Shown in pieces: positions 1 to 5,752 of a DNA stretch of 13,396 nucleotides. Below the pieces are notes generated by a model. That model saw only the letters and a program-made list of their open reading frames with translations, searched no databases and was not told where the DNA came from. The stretch is from the NCBI GenBank assembly GCA_947567585.1, contig CANONE010000051.1, positions 1 through 13,396 on the forward strand, given 5' to 3'. This DNA is from an uncultured Clostridia bacterium (lineage in GTDB: Bacteria; Bacillota; Clostridia; Oscillospirales; Acutalibacteraceae). The first letter of the stretch is position 1; every line of letters begins with the position of its first letter. The position numbers and the translations under genes were made by a program.

Positions 1-505
1 TCCAATCAGAAGAACAAAAGTTACAAGATAGAAGGAAACAATTTATAGAATCGATAGAATAGGCGTTGTTTTCATAAATCAGAGGGCAGCGGGTAACTTG
101 GCAGTTGTGTTTCTCTATAGCCATATAGAAAGGATAGTAGACAGGGGTAAAGATAATAACGCCGTCCCCAGGCTCGCAAAAGGCTTTGACAGCAAACATA
201 AGAGCTTCTACCACGCCGTGGGTGCCCACAATCCACTCCGGCTCAATGTGCCAGTTATGGCGCTTTTCCATCCAGGCGCAGACGGTATTCAAATACTCTG
301 GGGTGGGGCTGGTATAGCCCAGAATGTTTTCATCCATATACTTTTTCAGGCCCTCGCCGATCTCCGGCGTGTTTTTGAACTCCATATCCGCCACGGAAAG
401 GGGCACGATGCCATCGGAGAGGTCCGGCTTTTTCCGGCGCATCTCGTCCCACTTTCCGCTGCCGCAATGGGAGCGGTCCACCAGGGTTTCAAAATCGTAT
501 TTCAT
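1..505 (-). CDS. MalY/PatB-type PLP-dependent aminotransferase (cystathionine beta-lyase-like), partial
   Basis: This is the N-terminal 168 residues of a fold-type I PLP enzyme; the rest lies left of the window. The frame is open from an ATG at 505, with AAAGGAG 8 nt upstream. Family hallmarks are the N-terminal VDRSHCGSGKWDEM stretch (about residues 10-23), the VADMEF motif (about 43-48), GYTSPTPEY, the GTHGVVEAL segment and the TPVYYPFY motif. Known relatives (MalY, PatB) cleave cystathionine or cysteine to pyruvate, ammonia and a thiol, or act as C-S lyases in the cytoplasm. The PLP lysine would lie beyond the window, so catalytic competence cannot be judged. The last 16 residues, encoded by the AT-rich bases 1-50, do not resemble the family, which normally continues with a short acidic helix and a CNPHNPVG-type strand. 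The gene has its own promoter at 559-587. The family call is firm, the substrate is not. Confidence 0.85.
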   Translation of the reverse strand, partial: MKYDFETLVDRSHCGSGKWDEMRRKKPDLSDGIVPLSVADMEFKNTPEIGEGLKKYMDENILGYTSPTPEYLNTVCAWMEKRHNWHIEPEWIVGTHGVVEALMFAVKAFCEPGDGVIIFTPVYYPFYMAIEKHNCQVTRCPLIYENNAYSIDSINCFLLSCNFCSSDW

Positions 506-558
506 AGAAAAAACTCCTTTGCAGTATGTTGTCGAAGCTTGCCGGCTTCCATAAAAAT

Positions 559-587
559 ATTATGTAGTATATTCTCCATTTTGTCAA
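559..587 (-). promoter_or_regulatory. Sigma-A promoter for the MalY/PatB-type gene
   Basis: Read on the minus strand there is a TTGACA -35 (582-587), a 17-nt spacer and a CATAAT -10 (559-564). It lies about 55 nt upstream of the ATG at 505, in the 126-bp gap after nth, so this gene can be expressed independently of nth. Confidence 0.8.
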
Positions 588-631
588 TACCCGCCCGTGT
601 TTTGTGGGACTATGCCCCAAAGGGCCCAGTT

Positions 632-1273
632 TTATCCCTTGGCGGCGACGCCGGATTTGGGACAGAAAGAGGCCATGCAGCAGGCTTCGCACAGAGCCTT
701 TCTGGCCGTACACACCGTCCGGCCATGAAGCACCAGCCGGTGGCAGAAGTTGTTGGCCTCCTCTGGAGGCAGCACTTCCCACAGGTCTTTTTCCACCTTT
801 TGCGGGACCGTGGTTTTTGTCAGCCCCAGCCGCCCGGAAATGCGGATGCAGTGGGTGTCCGTGACCACGGCGGGCTTGTGGAAAATATCGCCTAAAATCA
901 GGTTGGCGGTTTTCCGGCCCACGCCGGGAAGGCTTAATAGGTCCTCCATATTGTCCGGCACCTGCCCGCCGAAATCATCCCGGATTTTCCGGCAGGCGGC
1001 CAGAATGTCCTTGGATTTCGTCTTGTAAAAACCGCAGGAGCGGATGAGCTCCCCAATCTCCTCCTCGGTCCCTTCACAAAAGGCTTCCAAGGTGGGAAAC
1101 CGGGCGAACAGAGCCGGGGTAACCAGATTGACCCGGGCGTCGGTGCATTGGGCGGCCAGGCGGGTGGAGATCAGGAGCTGTAGGGGATCCTGGTAGTCCA
1201 GGGAGCATAGGGCGTCGGGATATTCCTTCTTTAGGGCGTCGACGGCTTTTAGAGCCAGCTGGTTTCGATCCAT
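632..1273 (-). CDS. nth: Endonuclease III, DNA glycosylase/AP lyase
   Basis: The 213-residue protein has the usual Nth length (about 211 in E. coli). It excises oxidised pyrimidines and cleaves the abasic site in base excision repair. Visible hallmarks are the helix-hairpin-helix LPGVGRKTAN (about residues 115-124) with the catalytic lysine K121, the catalytic aspartate in VVTDTH (D139), and the C-terminal 4Fe-4S ligands C188-x6-C195-x2-C198-x5-C204. All key residues are present. Two in-frame ATGs lie close together at 1282 and 1273. The one at 1273 is preferred because AAAAGGA sits 8 nt upstream, whereas it directly abuts the ATG at 1282. The gene is divergent from the TraX-family gene and has its own promoter. 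It is a single unit, and I see no strong terminator between it and the gene at 505. Confidence 0.97.
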   Translation of the reverse strand: MDRNQLALKAVDALKKEYPDALCSLDYQDPLQLLISTRLAAQCTDARVNLVTPALFARFPTLEAFCEGTEEEIGELIRSCGFYKTKSKDILAACRKIRDDFGGQVPDNMEDLLSLPGVGRKTANLILGDIFHKPAVVTDTHCIRISGRLGLTKTTVPQKVEKDLWEVLPPEEANNFCHRLVLHGRTVCTARKALCEACCMASFCPKSGVAAKG

Positions 1274-1281
1274 AGCATTCA

Positions 1282-1288
1282 TCCTTTT
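1282..1288 (-). promoter_or_regulatory. Ribosome binding site that decides the nth start
   Basis: AAAAGGA on the minus strand ends 8 nt before the ATG at 1273. The alternative ATG at 1282 overlaps this site, so it would have no usable spacing. Confidence 0.7.
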
Positions 1289-1302
1289 CGGCTTTTTTCT
1301 AT

Positions 1303-1331
1303 ATAATACATCATCCCCCGGCAGTTGACAA
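1303..1331 (-). promoter_or_regulatory. Sigma-A promoter for nth
   Basis: On the minus strand: TTGTCA -35 (1326-1331), 17-nt spacer, TATTAT -10 (1303-1308), just upstream of the nth ribosome binding site. Its -35 overlaps the -35 of the divergent TraX promoter by five bases. Confidence 0.75.
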
Positions 1332-1353
1332 GCGGTTCCGGGCAAGATATAAT
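1325..1353 (+). promoter_or_regulatory. Consensus sigma-A promoter for the TraX-family gene
   Basis: Exact consensus TTGACA (1325-1330) and TATAAT (1348-1353) are separated by 17 nt. Transcription would start near 1360, giving a leader of about 90 nt before the ATG at 1452. Confidence 0.85.
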
Positions 1354-1384
1354 ACATCTCGGCAAGCACAAGCTGAAAAGTCCA

Positions 1385-1430
1385 AAGCCTATGGTTTTAG
1401 AGCCGCGTGTCGGGCGTTTCCCATAGGCTT
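1385..1430 (+). repeat. Leader stem-loop upstream of the TraX-family gene
   Basis: A perfect 10-bp inverted repeat, AAGCCTATGG (1385-1394) and CCATAGGCTT (1421-1430), encloses a 26-nt loop. It lies inside the predicted transcript leader and ends 21 nt before the start codon, just upstream of the AGAGAGG ribosome binding site. No U-tract follows, so it is not an obvious terminator. A role in mRNA stability or translation is inference. Confidence 0.65.
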
Positions 1431-1451
1431 CCAGAAAGAGAGGTTAGACAA

Positions 1452-2129
1452 ATGACTTCCGCGATTCTGCAATGTATCGCCGTGGTAACCATGCTCATAG
1501 ACCATATCGGATACCGGCTTTTTCCCGGGATGCCATGGATGCGCATGATCGGGCGGCTTTCCTTTCCCATTTTCGCCTTTATGCTGGTGGAGGGCTTTAT
1601 ACATACCTCGAATAGAAAAAAGTATCTCCGGCGCTTGGCCATATTCGCGGTGATTTCCGAGCCCCCCTACATGATATTTACATACGGCGTCTCCTGGCGG
1701 CAGGCCATGCTTTCCTCCGCGCTGCAGAATATTTTCTTCGAGCTGCTGCTTATGTTTGCGGCCCTATGGTTTCTGGAAAAAGCCCGGGCAAAGAATAAAC
1801 TGTTCTATTTGGGCGCGGCGGCTATACCGGTTCTGGCGGAGGCGCTGGGAACCATGTACGGCGGCTACGGGGTCCTAATGGCGATGGCGTTTTTCCTGTT
1901 CCATAAGCGGCGTTGGGCAGGAATGGCATGTTTGGCGGCGCTAACGGCGCTTTACTGTGTCAGAATGGGCTCTTGGTTCCAGATCTACGCGGTTTTCGCC
2001 GCCATACCGCTCTATTTCTACAACGGCCAGCGGGGGCAGCGGCTGCCGAGATACTTCTGCTACGGCTTTTATCCTGTACACTTGCTGGTTATTTACGCCC
2101 TATACTGGACGTTGGCGCCTTTGCTTTAA
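1452..2129 (+). CDS. TraX-family integral membrane protein
   Basis: The 225-residue polytopic membrane protein has several hydrophobic segments spread along its length. Family hallmarks are the N-terminal MLIDHIG (about residues 14-20), GRLSFPIFAFMLVEG (about 34-48), the basic KKYLRRL loop (about 57-63) and the C-terminal FYPVHLLVIY (about 206-215). The family is named after F-plasmid TraX, which N-acetylates conjugative pilin. Chromosomal Firmicute members are common and their substrate is not established, so a membrane acyltransferase role is only family inference. The ATG at 1452 is chosen because AGAGAGG lies 8 nt upstream and because the conserved region begins there; the frame stays open upstream to a GTG at 1407 without a good site. 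No conjugation genes are nearby. The gene ends at a shared terminator facing glpK. Confidence 0.88.
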   Translation: MTSAILQCIAVVTMLIDHIGYRLFPGMPWMRMIGRLSFPIFAFMLVEGFIHTSNRKKYLRRLAIFAVISEPPYMIFTYGVSWRQAMLSSALQNIFFELLLMFAALWFLEKARAKNKLFYLGAAAIPVLAEALGTMYGGYGVLMAMAFFLFHKRRWAGMACLAALTALYCVRMGSWFQIYAVFAAIPLYFYNGQRGQRLPRYFCYGFYPVHLLVIYALYWTLAPLL

Positions 2130-2151
2130 GGGAGCGCAATGAACGATTGAT

Positions 2152-2197
2152 AAAAAAAGGAGAACCTACGCGGGCTAAAGCGCGCGGGTTCTCCTTT
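2152..2197 (-). terminator. Intrinsic terminator shared by glpK and the TraX-family gene
   Basis: An 11-bp stem, AAAGGAGAACC (2156-2166) pairing with GGTTCTCCTTT (2187-2197), has further G/C pairing inside the loop. On the minus strand it is followed by a run of seven U (bases 2152-2158), making a strong terminator 14 nt after the glpK stop. The plus-strand side has only a weak T-rich tail, so termination of the TraX-family gene here is plausible but weaker. Confidence 0.85.
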
Positions 2198-2210
2198 CGT
2201 ATTTGGCGTT

Positions 2211-3704
2211 TTAGTTGTCCCAATTTCTGCTGCGTTCCACAGCCTTATGCCAGCGGGCGATATCCTGTTCCCGGCGGGAGGGGGGATAGTCGGGGTTAAA
2301 CGCGGCGTCCTCCTGCCAGACGGCGGAAAGCTCCTCCTGGCTTTCCCAGACGCCTACCGTCAGCCCGGCCATCATGGCGGAGCCCAGAGCGGTGGTTTCC
2401 AGGCATTTGGGCCGAAGCACCCGGCAGCCCAGGATATCTGACTGATACTGCATCAAAAACCGGCTTCGGGAAGCGCCGCCATCCACCCGCAGCTGGCTTA
2501 AGCATACCCCGGATTCCGCCTCCATAGCTTTTACCAGGTCGTAGCTTTCCAGGGCAATGCTTTCCAACACCGCCCTGCATAGATGCGCCCTCCGCGTGCC
2601 CCGGGTAACCCCCAGCAGCGCGCCGCGGGCGTACATGTCCCAATAGGGAGCGCCCAGCCCGGTGAAGGCCGGCACAAAGCTTACTCCCCCCGCGTCCTCC
2701 ACGGTTTCGGCCAGCTGGTCCGCTTCTTGCGGATTTTTGATCATTTCCAGCTCGTCCCGGAGCCATTGTATGGCGGAGCCCGCGTTGAAGGCGCTGCCCT
2801 CCAGGGCATAGACGGTCTTCCCTCCCAGCTTCCAGGCAATGGTGGTGAGCAGGCCCTGGGATTTCACCGCCTCATTTCCCGTATTCATCAGCACAAAGCA
2901 GCCTGTGCCGTAGGTGTTTTTCGCCATGCCCTTTTCAAAGCAGCATTGGCCGAAGAGGGCGGCGTGCTGGTCTCCGGCCATACCGGCAATGGGAATTTCC
3001 CGCCCCAGCACATCCGCGCCGCAGATGCCGGCCACTTGCCCGCACTCTACCACCTGGGGCAGGGCGCTTTCCGGGATGCCCAGCTCCCGCAGCAGGGTCT
3101 CGTCCCAGCATTGGCGGTGAATGTCAAAGAGCATGGTCCGGGAGGCGTTGGAGACGTCGGTGACAAAGGATCTGCCCTCGGATAGGGAATAGGCAAGCCA
3201 GCAGTCGATGGTACCAAAACGCAGGCGGCCCTTTTTAGCCAGTTCTCGGGCAGCGGGGACATGCTCCAGAATCCATTTCATCTTTGTGCCGGAAAAGTAC
3301 GGGTCAATTAAGAGCCCGGTCACGTCCTTTATGTAGCCGGCAAGTCCGGCCGCTTTTAGTCTTTCACATGCGGGGGCGGTGCGGCGGCATTGCCAGACAA
3401 TGGCGTTGCAGACGGGAATTCCAGTAGCGGCGTCCCAGGCCACAGTGGTTTCCCGTTGGTTGGTGATGCTGATAGCGGCAATATCCCCGGCGGTAGCCCC
3501 GGCATTGGCCACCGCCTGCCGCATGGCGTAGATGGTCGTCTGCAAAATCTGCACGGCGTCGTGCTCCACATAACCGGGCTGGGGATAAATCTGCCGGAAC
3601 TCCTTCTGTCCCATGCCCGCCACGCCTCCAAAGGCGTCAAACAGCACGGCCCGGGAGCTGGTAGTTCCCTGGTCAATAGCCAGAATATATTTTCCTACAG
3701 TCAT
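2211..3704 (-). CDS. glpK: Glycerol kinase
   Basis: The 497-residue cytoplasmic FGGY-family kinase makes sn-glycerol 3-phosphate from glycerol and ATP (E. coli GlpK has about 502 residues). Visible motifs: the N-terminal phosphate loop DQGTTSSR (11-18), NQRETT (82-87), the GMAGDQHAALFGQ segment with catalytic base D245, NTYGTGCF (263-270), GLGAPYW and the C-terminal DGGASRSRFLMQYQSDIL signature. The ATG at 3704 has AAAGGAG 7 nt upstream. In Enterococcus-type GlpK the HPr-phosphorylated histidine lies a few residues before the PIAG motif; here the matching position, judged by alignment from memory, is D231. No glpF, glpD or glpO gene is in the window. The upstream gap holds a repeat-like element rather than a recognisable promoter, so expression may depend on read-through from the nfeD/SPFH unit or on a non-canonical promoter. 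The function call is firm. Confidence 0.97.
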   Translation of the reverse strand: MTVGKYILAIDQGTTSSRAVLFDAFGGVAGMGQKEFRQIYPQPGYVEHDAVQILQTTIYAMRQAVANAGATAGDIAAISITNQRETTVAWDAATGIPVCNAIVWQCRRTAPACERLKAAGLAGYIKDVTGLLIDPYFSGTKMKWILEHVPAARELAKKGRLRFGTIDCWLAYSLSEGRSFVTDVSNASRTMLFDIHRQCWDETLLRELGIPESALPQVVECGQVAGICGADVLGREIPIAGMAGDQHAALFGQCCFEKGMAKNTYGTGCFVLMNTGNEAVKSQGLLTTIAWKLGGKTVYALEGSAFNAGSAIQWLRDELEMIKNPQEADQLAETVEDAGGVSFVPAFTGLGAPYWDMYARGALLGVTRGTRRAHLCRAVLESIALESYDLVKAMEAESGVCLSQLRVDGGASRSRFLMQYQSDILGCRVLRPKCLETTALGSAMMAGLTVGVWESQEELSAVWQEDAAFNPDYPPSRREQDIARWHKAVERSRNWDN

Positions 3705-3724
3705 GTTGGCGCTCCTTTCTTAGG

Positions 3725-3914
3725 ACCCTGGGGCGTTGCCCGAACCCCCTACGTCTCCTCGCCGGCTCGATCGGCTCAGAACGGTCCCCGTACGTTGAAT
3801 TTGTCAAGCGCCTGGGGGCCATCGCCCTTTAAAAAGGTGGAGGAAGCTTTTTATGCCGGCGTTACTGTTTGTACCGGTGGATGGGTGGGCGGAGCAGGCG
3901 GCTCGGTGGGAATT
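3725..3914 (-). repeat. Dispersed noncoding element, copy A
   Basis: This fills most of the 227-bp gap between the SPFH stop and glpK. Read on the minus strand it shares colinear blocks with copy B at 8984-9150: CCGCCT..TCCGC (3889-3901), CCGGTACAAA (3868-3877), AGGCGCTTGAC (3803-3813), GACC (3783-3786), GAGACGT (3751-3757) and GGGCAA (3736-3741). Two of the intervals, 16 and 25 nt, are identical in both copies. It contains several short hairpins such as GGGCaacGCCC and ACGGggaCCGT. No credible ORF is present. TTGACA at 3802-3807 has no -10 at a proper distance. The element ends about 20 nt before the glpK start codon. Confidence 0.65.
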
Positions 3915-3931
3915 TCCTCTCTCCTCTGTAC

Positions 3932-4891
3932 TTATTGTTTATAGGAGATGTTTTCGTCGGTCATTAATTCTTTCAAGGAAGTGGCCAGGCCGGCTAAGCC
4001 CTGGATGTTAGAGGGAATGATGATTTTGGTGGCGTTGCCGTCGGCGGCGGCCTGGAAAGCTTCCAGGCTCTTTAGGGCGATGACCTGTTCGCTGGGATGG
4101 GCCTCGTTCATCAGCTTGATGGCGTCCGCCAGGGCCCGTTGCACAGAGAGAATGGCCTCCGCCTCGCCCTGAGCCTCCCGAATCTTGGTCTCCTTCACAG
4201 CGTCGGCCCGCAGCACCGCGGATTCCTTCTGGCCCTCGGCAATGAGGATGGCGCTGCGCTTTTCCCCTTCGGCGTCCAGAATTTTAGCCCGGCGCTCCCG
4301 CTCCGCTTTCATCTGCTTTTCCATGGAATCCTGAATCTCGGCGGGAGGAATGATGTTTTTAAGCTCTACCCGGTTGACCTTGATGCCCCAAGGGTCGGTG
4401 GCCTCGTCCAGAATCACCCGGATTTTTGAGTTGATCACATCCCGGGAGGTGAGGGTGTGGTCCAGTTCCATCTCGCCGATGATGTTCCGCAGAGTCGTGG
4501 CGGTAAGGTTCTCAATGGCGGAGATGGGGTTCTCCACGCCATAACAATAGAGCTTGGGGTCGGTGATCTGGAAATAGACCACCGTATCAATCTGCATGGT
4601 AACGTTATCTTTGGTGATTACGGGCTGAGGGGGAAAGTCGATGACCTGTTCTTTTAAGCTGACCTTTTTGGCGATCCGGTCAATGAAGGGAATTTTAAAA
4701 TGGAGGCCGGTGGTCCAGGCGCTGTGGAAAGCGCCTAGGCGTTCCACCACATAGGCGTGGGCCTGGGGCACAACTTTGAAGTTGGAGACCAAGGCCGCCA
4801 GCAAAACCACAACAACGATTAATACGGCCGCCAGCACCAAGTCGGCGCCCATAGTGCCAGTGATGAATCCGGGATGAATAAAGTGACTCAT
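3932..4891 (-). CDS. SPFH/stomatin-like membrane protein (QmcA/YbbK type)
   Basis: The 319-residue protein has one N-terminal membrane anchor (about residues 16-37). A band-7/SPFH domain follows (about 38-200) with the family motifs ERLGAFHSAWTTGLHFKIPF, KDNVTMQIDTVVYFQITDP and DPWGIKVNRVELKNI. Next is an alanine- and glutamate-rich coiled coil (about 185-255) of the flotillin/stomatin type, then a short hydrophilic tail. Such proteins form large oligomers that organise membrane microdomains or control membrane proteases. It starts at an ATG overlapping the stop of the NfeD-like gene by 4 bp (ATGA), with AAAGGAG 7 nt upstream, so it is almost certainly translationally coupled. NfeD-like and SPFH genes are a classic conserved pair, which supports both calls. 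No intrinsic terminator follows the stop, and the repeat-like copy A begins close downstream. The family is sure, the physiological role is not. Confidence 0.95.
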   Translation of the reverse strand: MSHFIHPGFITGTMGADLVLAAVLIVVVVLLAALVSNFKVVPQAHAYVVERLGAFHSAWTTGLHFKIPFIDRIAKKVSLKEQVIDFPPQPVITKDNVTMQIDTVVYFQITDPKLYCYGVENPISAIENLTATTLRNIIGEMELDHTLTSRDVINSKIRVILDEATDPWGIKVNRVELKNIIPPAEIQDSMEKQMKAERERRAKILDAEGEKRSAILIAEGQKESAVLRADAVKETKIREAQGEAEAILSVQRALADAIKLMNEAHPSEQVIALKSLEAFQAAADGNATKIIIPSNIQGLAGLATSLKELMTDENISYKQ

Positions 4892-5343
4892 AGATTTTCT
4901 CCTTTCTCAGCGGCCCTGGATACCAGCAGCTTTACGCCTTCGATCCGGGCCACAACCACGGTTTCTCCCGCCGCGATGGTCTCATCCTGGGCGACAGCCC
5001 GGGCGGCCCAGCTATTGCCCAGAACAGCTACGCGGCCGGTGCCCAACAGGTTGTCGATTCTTTCGGTGACCACCCCTGTGCTGCCCAGCGCCCGGTCGGC
5101 GTTGGTGGGGGGCGGCCCCTCCTTTTGCAGGCGCCGGGCCAGGGGGCGGGTAACCGCCATAGCTGCCAGCACGCCCAGGACGAACAGCCCGATTTGCAGC
5201 CACAGCGGTCCGCCCGCTAAATTGGCCACTAGGGCCGCTAAGCCGCCGGGCACGAACCAGATGGATACCAGCGCGGGCACCGCCGCTTCAATCACGGCCG
5301 CCGCCGCTGTAATTCCCAGCCAAACAAAACCCATTGCATTCAC
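4888..5343 (-). CDS. NfeD-like membrane protein with OB-fold domain (YbbJ type)
   Basis: The 151-residue protein has hydrophobic membrane segments in its first 65 residues (about 5-24, 25-43 and 47-65). A charged linker follows, then a C-terminal beta-rich domain (about 85-145) with the ALGSTGVVTE...GRVAVLGNSWAARA...GETVVVARIEGVKLLV pattern of the NfeD soluble OB-fold. Short NfeD proteins without a protease domain partner SPFH proteins in the membrane, and the SPFH gene follows directly with an ATGA overlap. The start chosen is a GTG at 5343 because AAAAGGAGG lies 8 nt upstream. The frame is open to an ATG at 5403 with no site, and the ATG at 5334 is 17 nt from the Shine-Dalgarno, which is too far. 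The promoter lies at 5433-5461. Confidence 0.92.
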   Translation of the reverse strand: MNAMGFVWLGITAAAAVIEAAVPALVSIWFVPGGLAALVANLAGGPLWLQIGLFVLGVLAAMAVTRPLARRLQKEGPPPTNADRALGSTGVVTERIDNLLGTGRVAVLGNSWAARAVAQDETIAAGETVVVARIEGVKLLVSRAAEKGENL

Positions 5344-5350
5344 GGAATCA

Positions 5351-5359
5351 ACCTCCTTT
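5351..5359 (-). promoter_or_regulatory. Strong ribosome binding site that sets a GTG start for the NfeD-like gene
   Basis: AAAGGAGGT on the minus strand lies about 8 nt before GTG at 5343. The nearest in-frame ATGs are either far upstream without a site or too far downstream. Confidence 0.75.
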
Positions 5360-5432
5360 TGCCGCGAAATGCGCGGAATAATGAAAAAACATGCAGCCTT
5401 CAAGGAAAACCTTCCTGTAGGGCTTTGTAAAT

Positions 5433-5461
5433 ATTATACAATGCTCCGTGGAAAAAGGCAA
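5433..5461 (-). promoter_or_regulatory. Sigma-A promoter for the nfeD-SPFH operon
   Basis: On the minus strand: TTGCCT -35 (5456-5461), 17-nt spacer, perfect TATAAT -10 (5433-5438). The leader to the GTG at 5343 is about 80 nt and contains a small AAGGttttCCTT hairpin. Confidence 0.75.
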
Positions 5462-5575
5462 GTGCTCATGGGTTAAAATTTATGCTGCCCTTGCAATAAG
5501 TTTTCATGTGGCTATTCCAAGCTATGATATAAAATTTCAAATGGCTTTCTGGAGCAGTTTTTCCTTCTGAGAACA

Positions 5576-5604
5576 TTGACATCCGGCGCGGGGATTGGTA
5601 AAAT
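5576..5604 (+). promoter_or_regulatory. Extended -10 sigma-A promoter for the hybrid kinase
   Basis: TTGACA (5576-5581), 17-nt spacer, TAAAAT (5599-5604), with TG one base before the -10 (5596-5597). It is divergent from the nfeD promoter, with about 115 bp between them. Transcription would start near 5611. Confidence 0.8.
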
Positions 5605-5752
5605 ATATAATAGATAGCTACAGGATAAACCGTTTTCCCAGAATACCTTGGCCGCCCCTTGTTTCAAGGTTAAACCCGCCGCGCTGAGGCACGCCTGCAA
5701 AGGGCGGTCTGTTTGTCATGTTTTCGATTGTTAGAAAAAGGAGTAAACGCTC
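5605..5752 (+). other. Leader of the hybrid kinase mRNA, no recognised riboswitch
   Basis: This leader of about 140 nt completes the 409-bp gene-free stretch 5344-5752. It contains a small CCTTGtttCAAGG hairpin near 5657-5669 and a possible CCGCC...GGCGG pairing between about 5677 and 5706. I checked it by eye for c-di-GMP and TPP riboswitch motifs and saw no convincing match. The AT-rich bases 5462-5575 between the two divergent promoters hold nothing I can name. Confidence 0.4.

Noticed and set aside
3778..3807. TTGACA inside copy A as a glpK promoter
   Set aside because: At 17 nt downstream the hexamer is CCGTTC and nothing -10-like lies at 16-18 nt.
3390..3944. 184-codon open frame on the plus strand covering the glpK start and the noncoding element
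   Set aside because: It has no family resemblance, half of it is antisense to glpK, and its tail reads through the repeat element, whose second copy does not preserve this frame.
5605..5752. Riboswitch in the hybrid kinase leader
   Set aside because: Only short hairpins are seen, and motifs typical of c-di-GMP or TPP aptamers were not found by eye.
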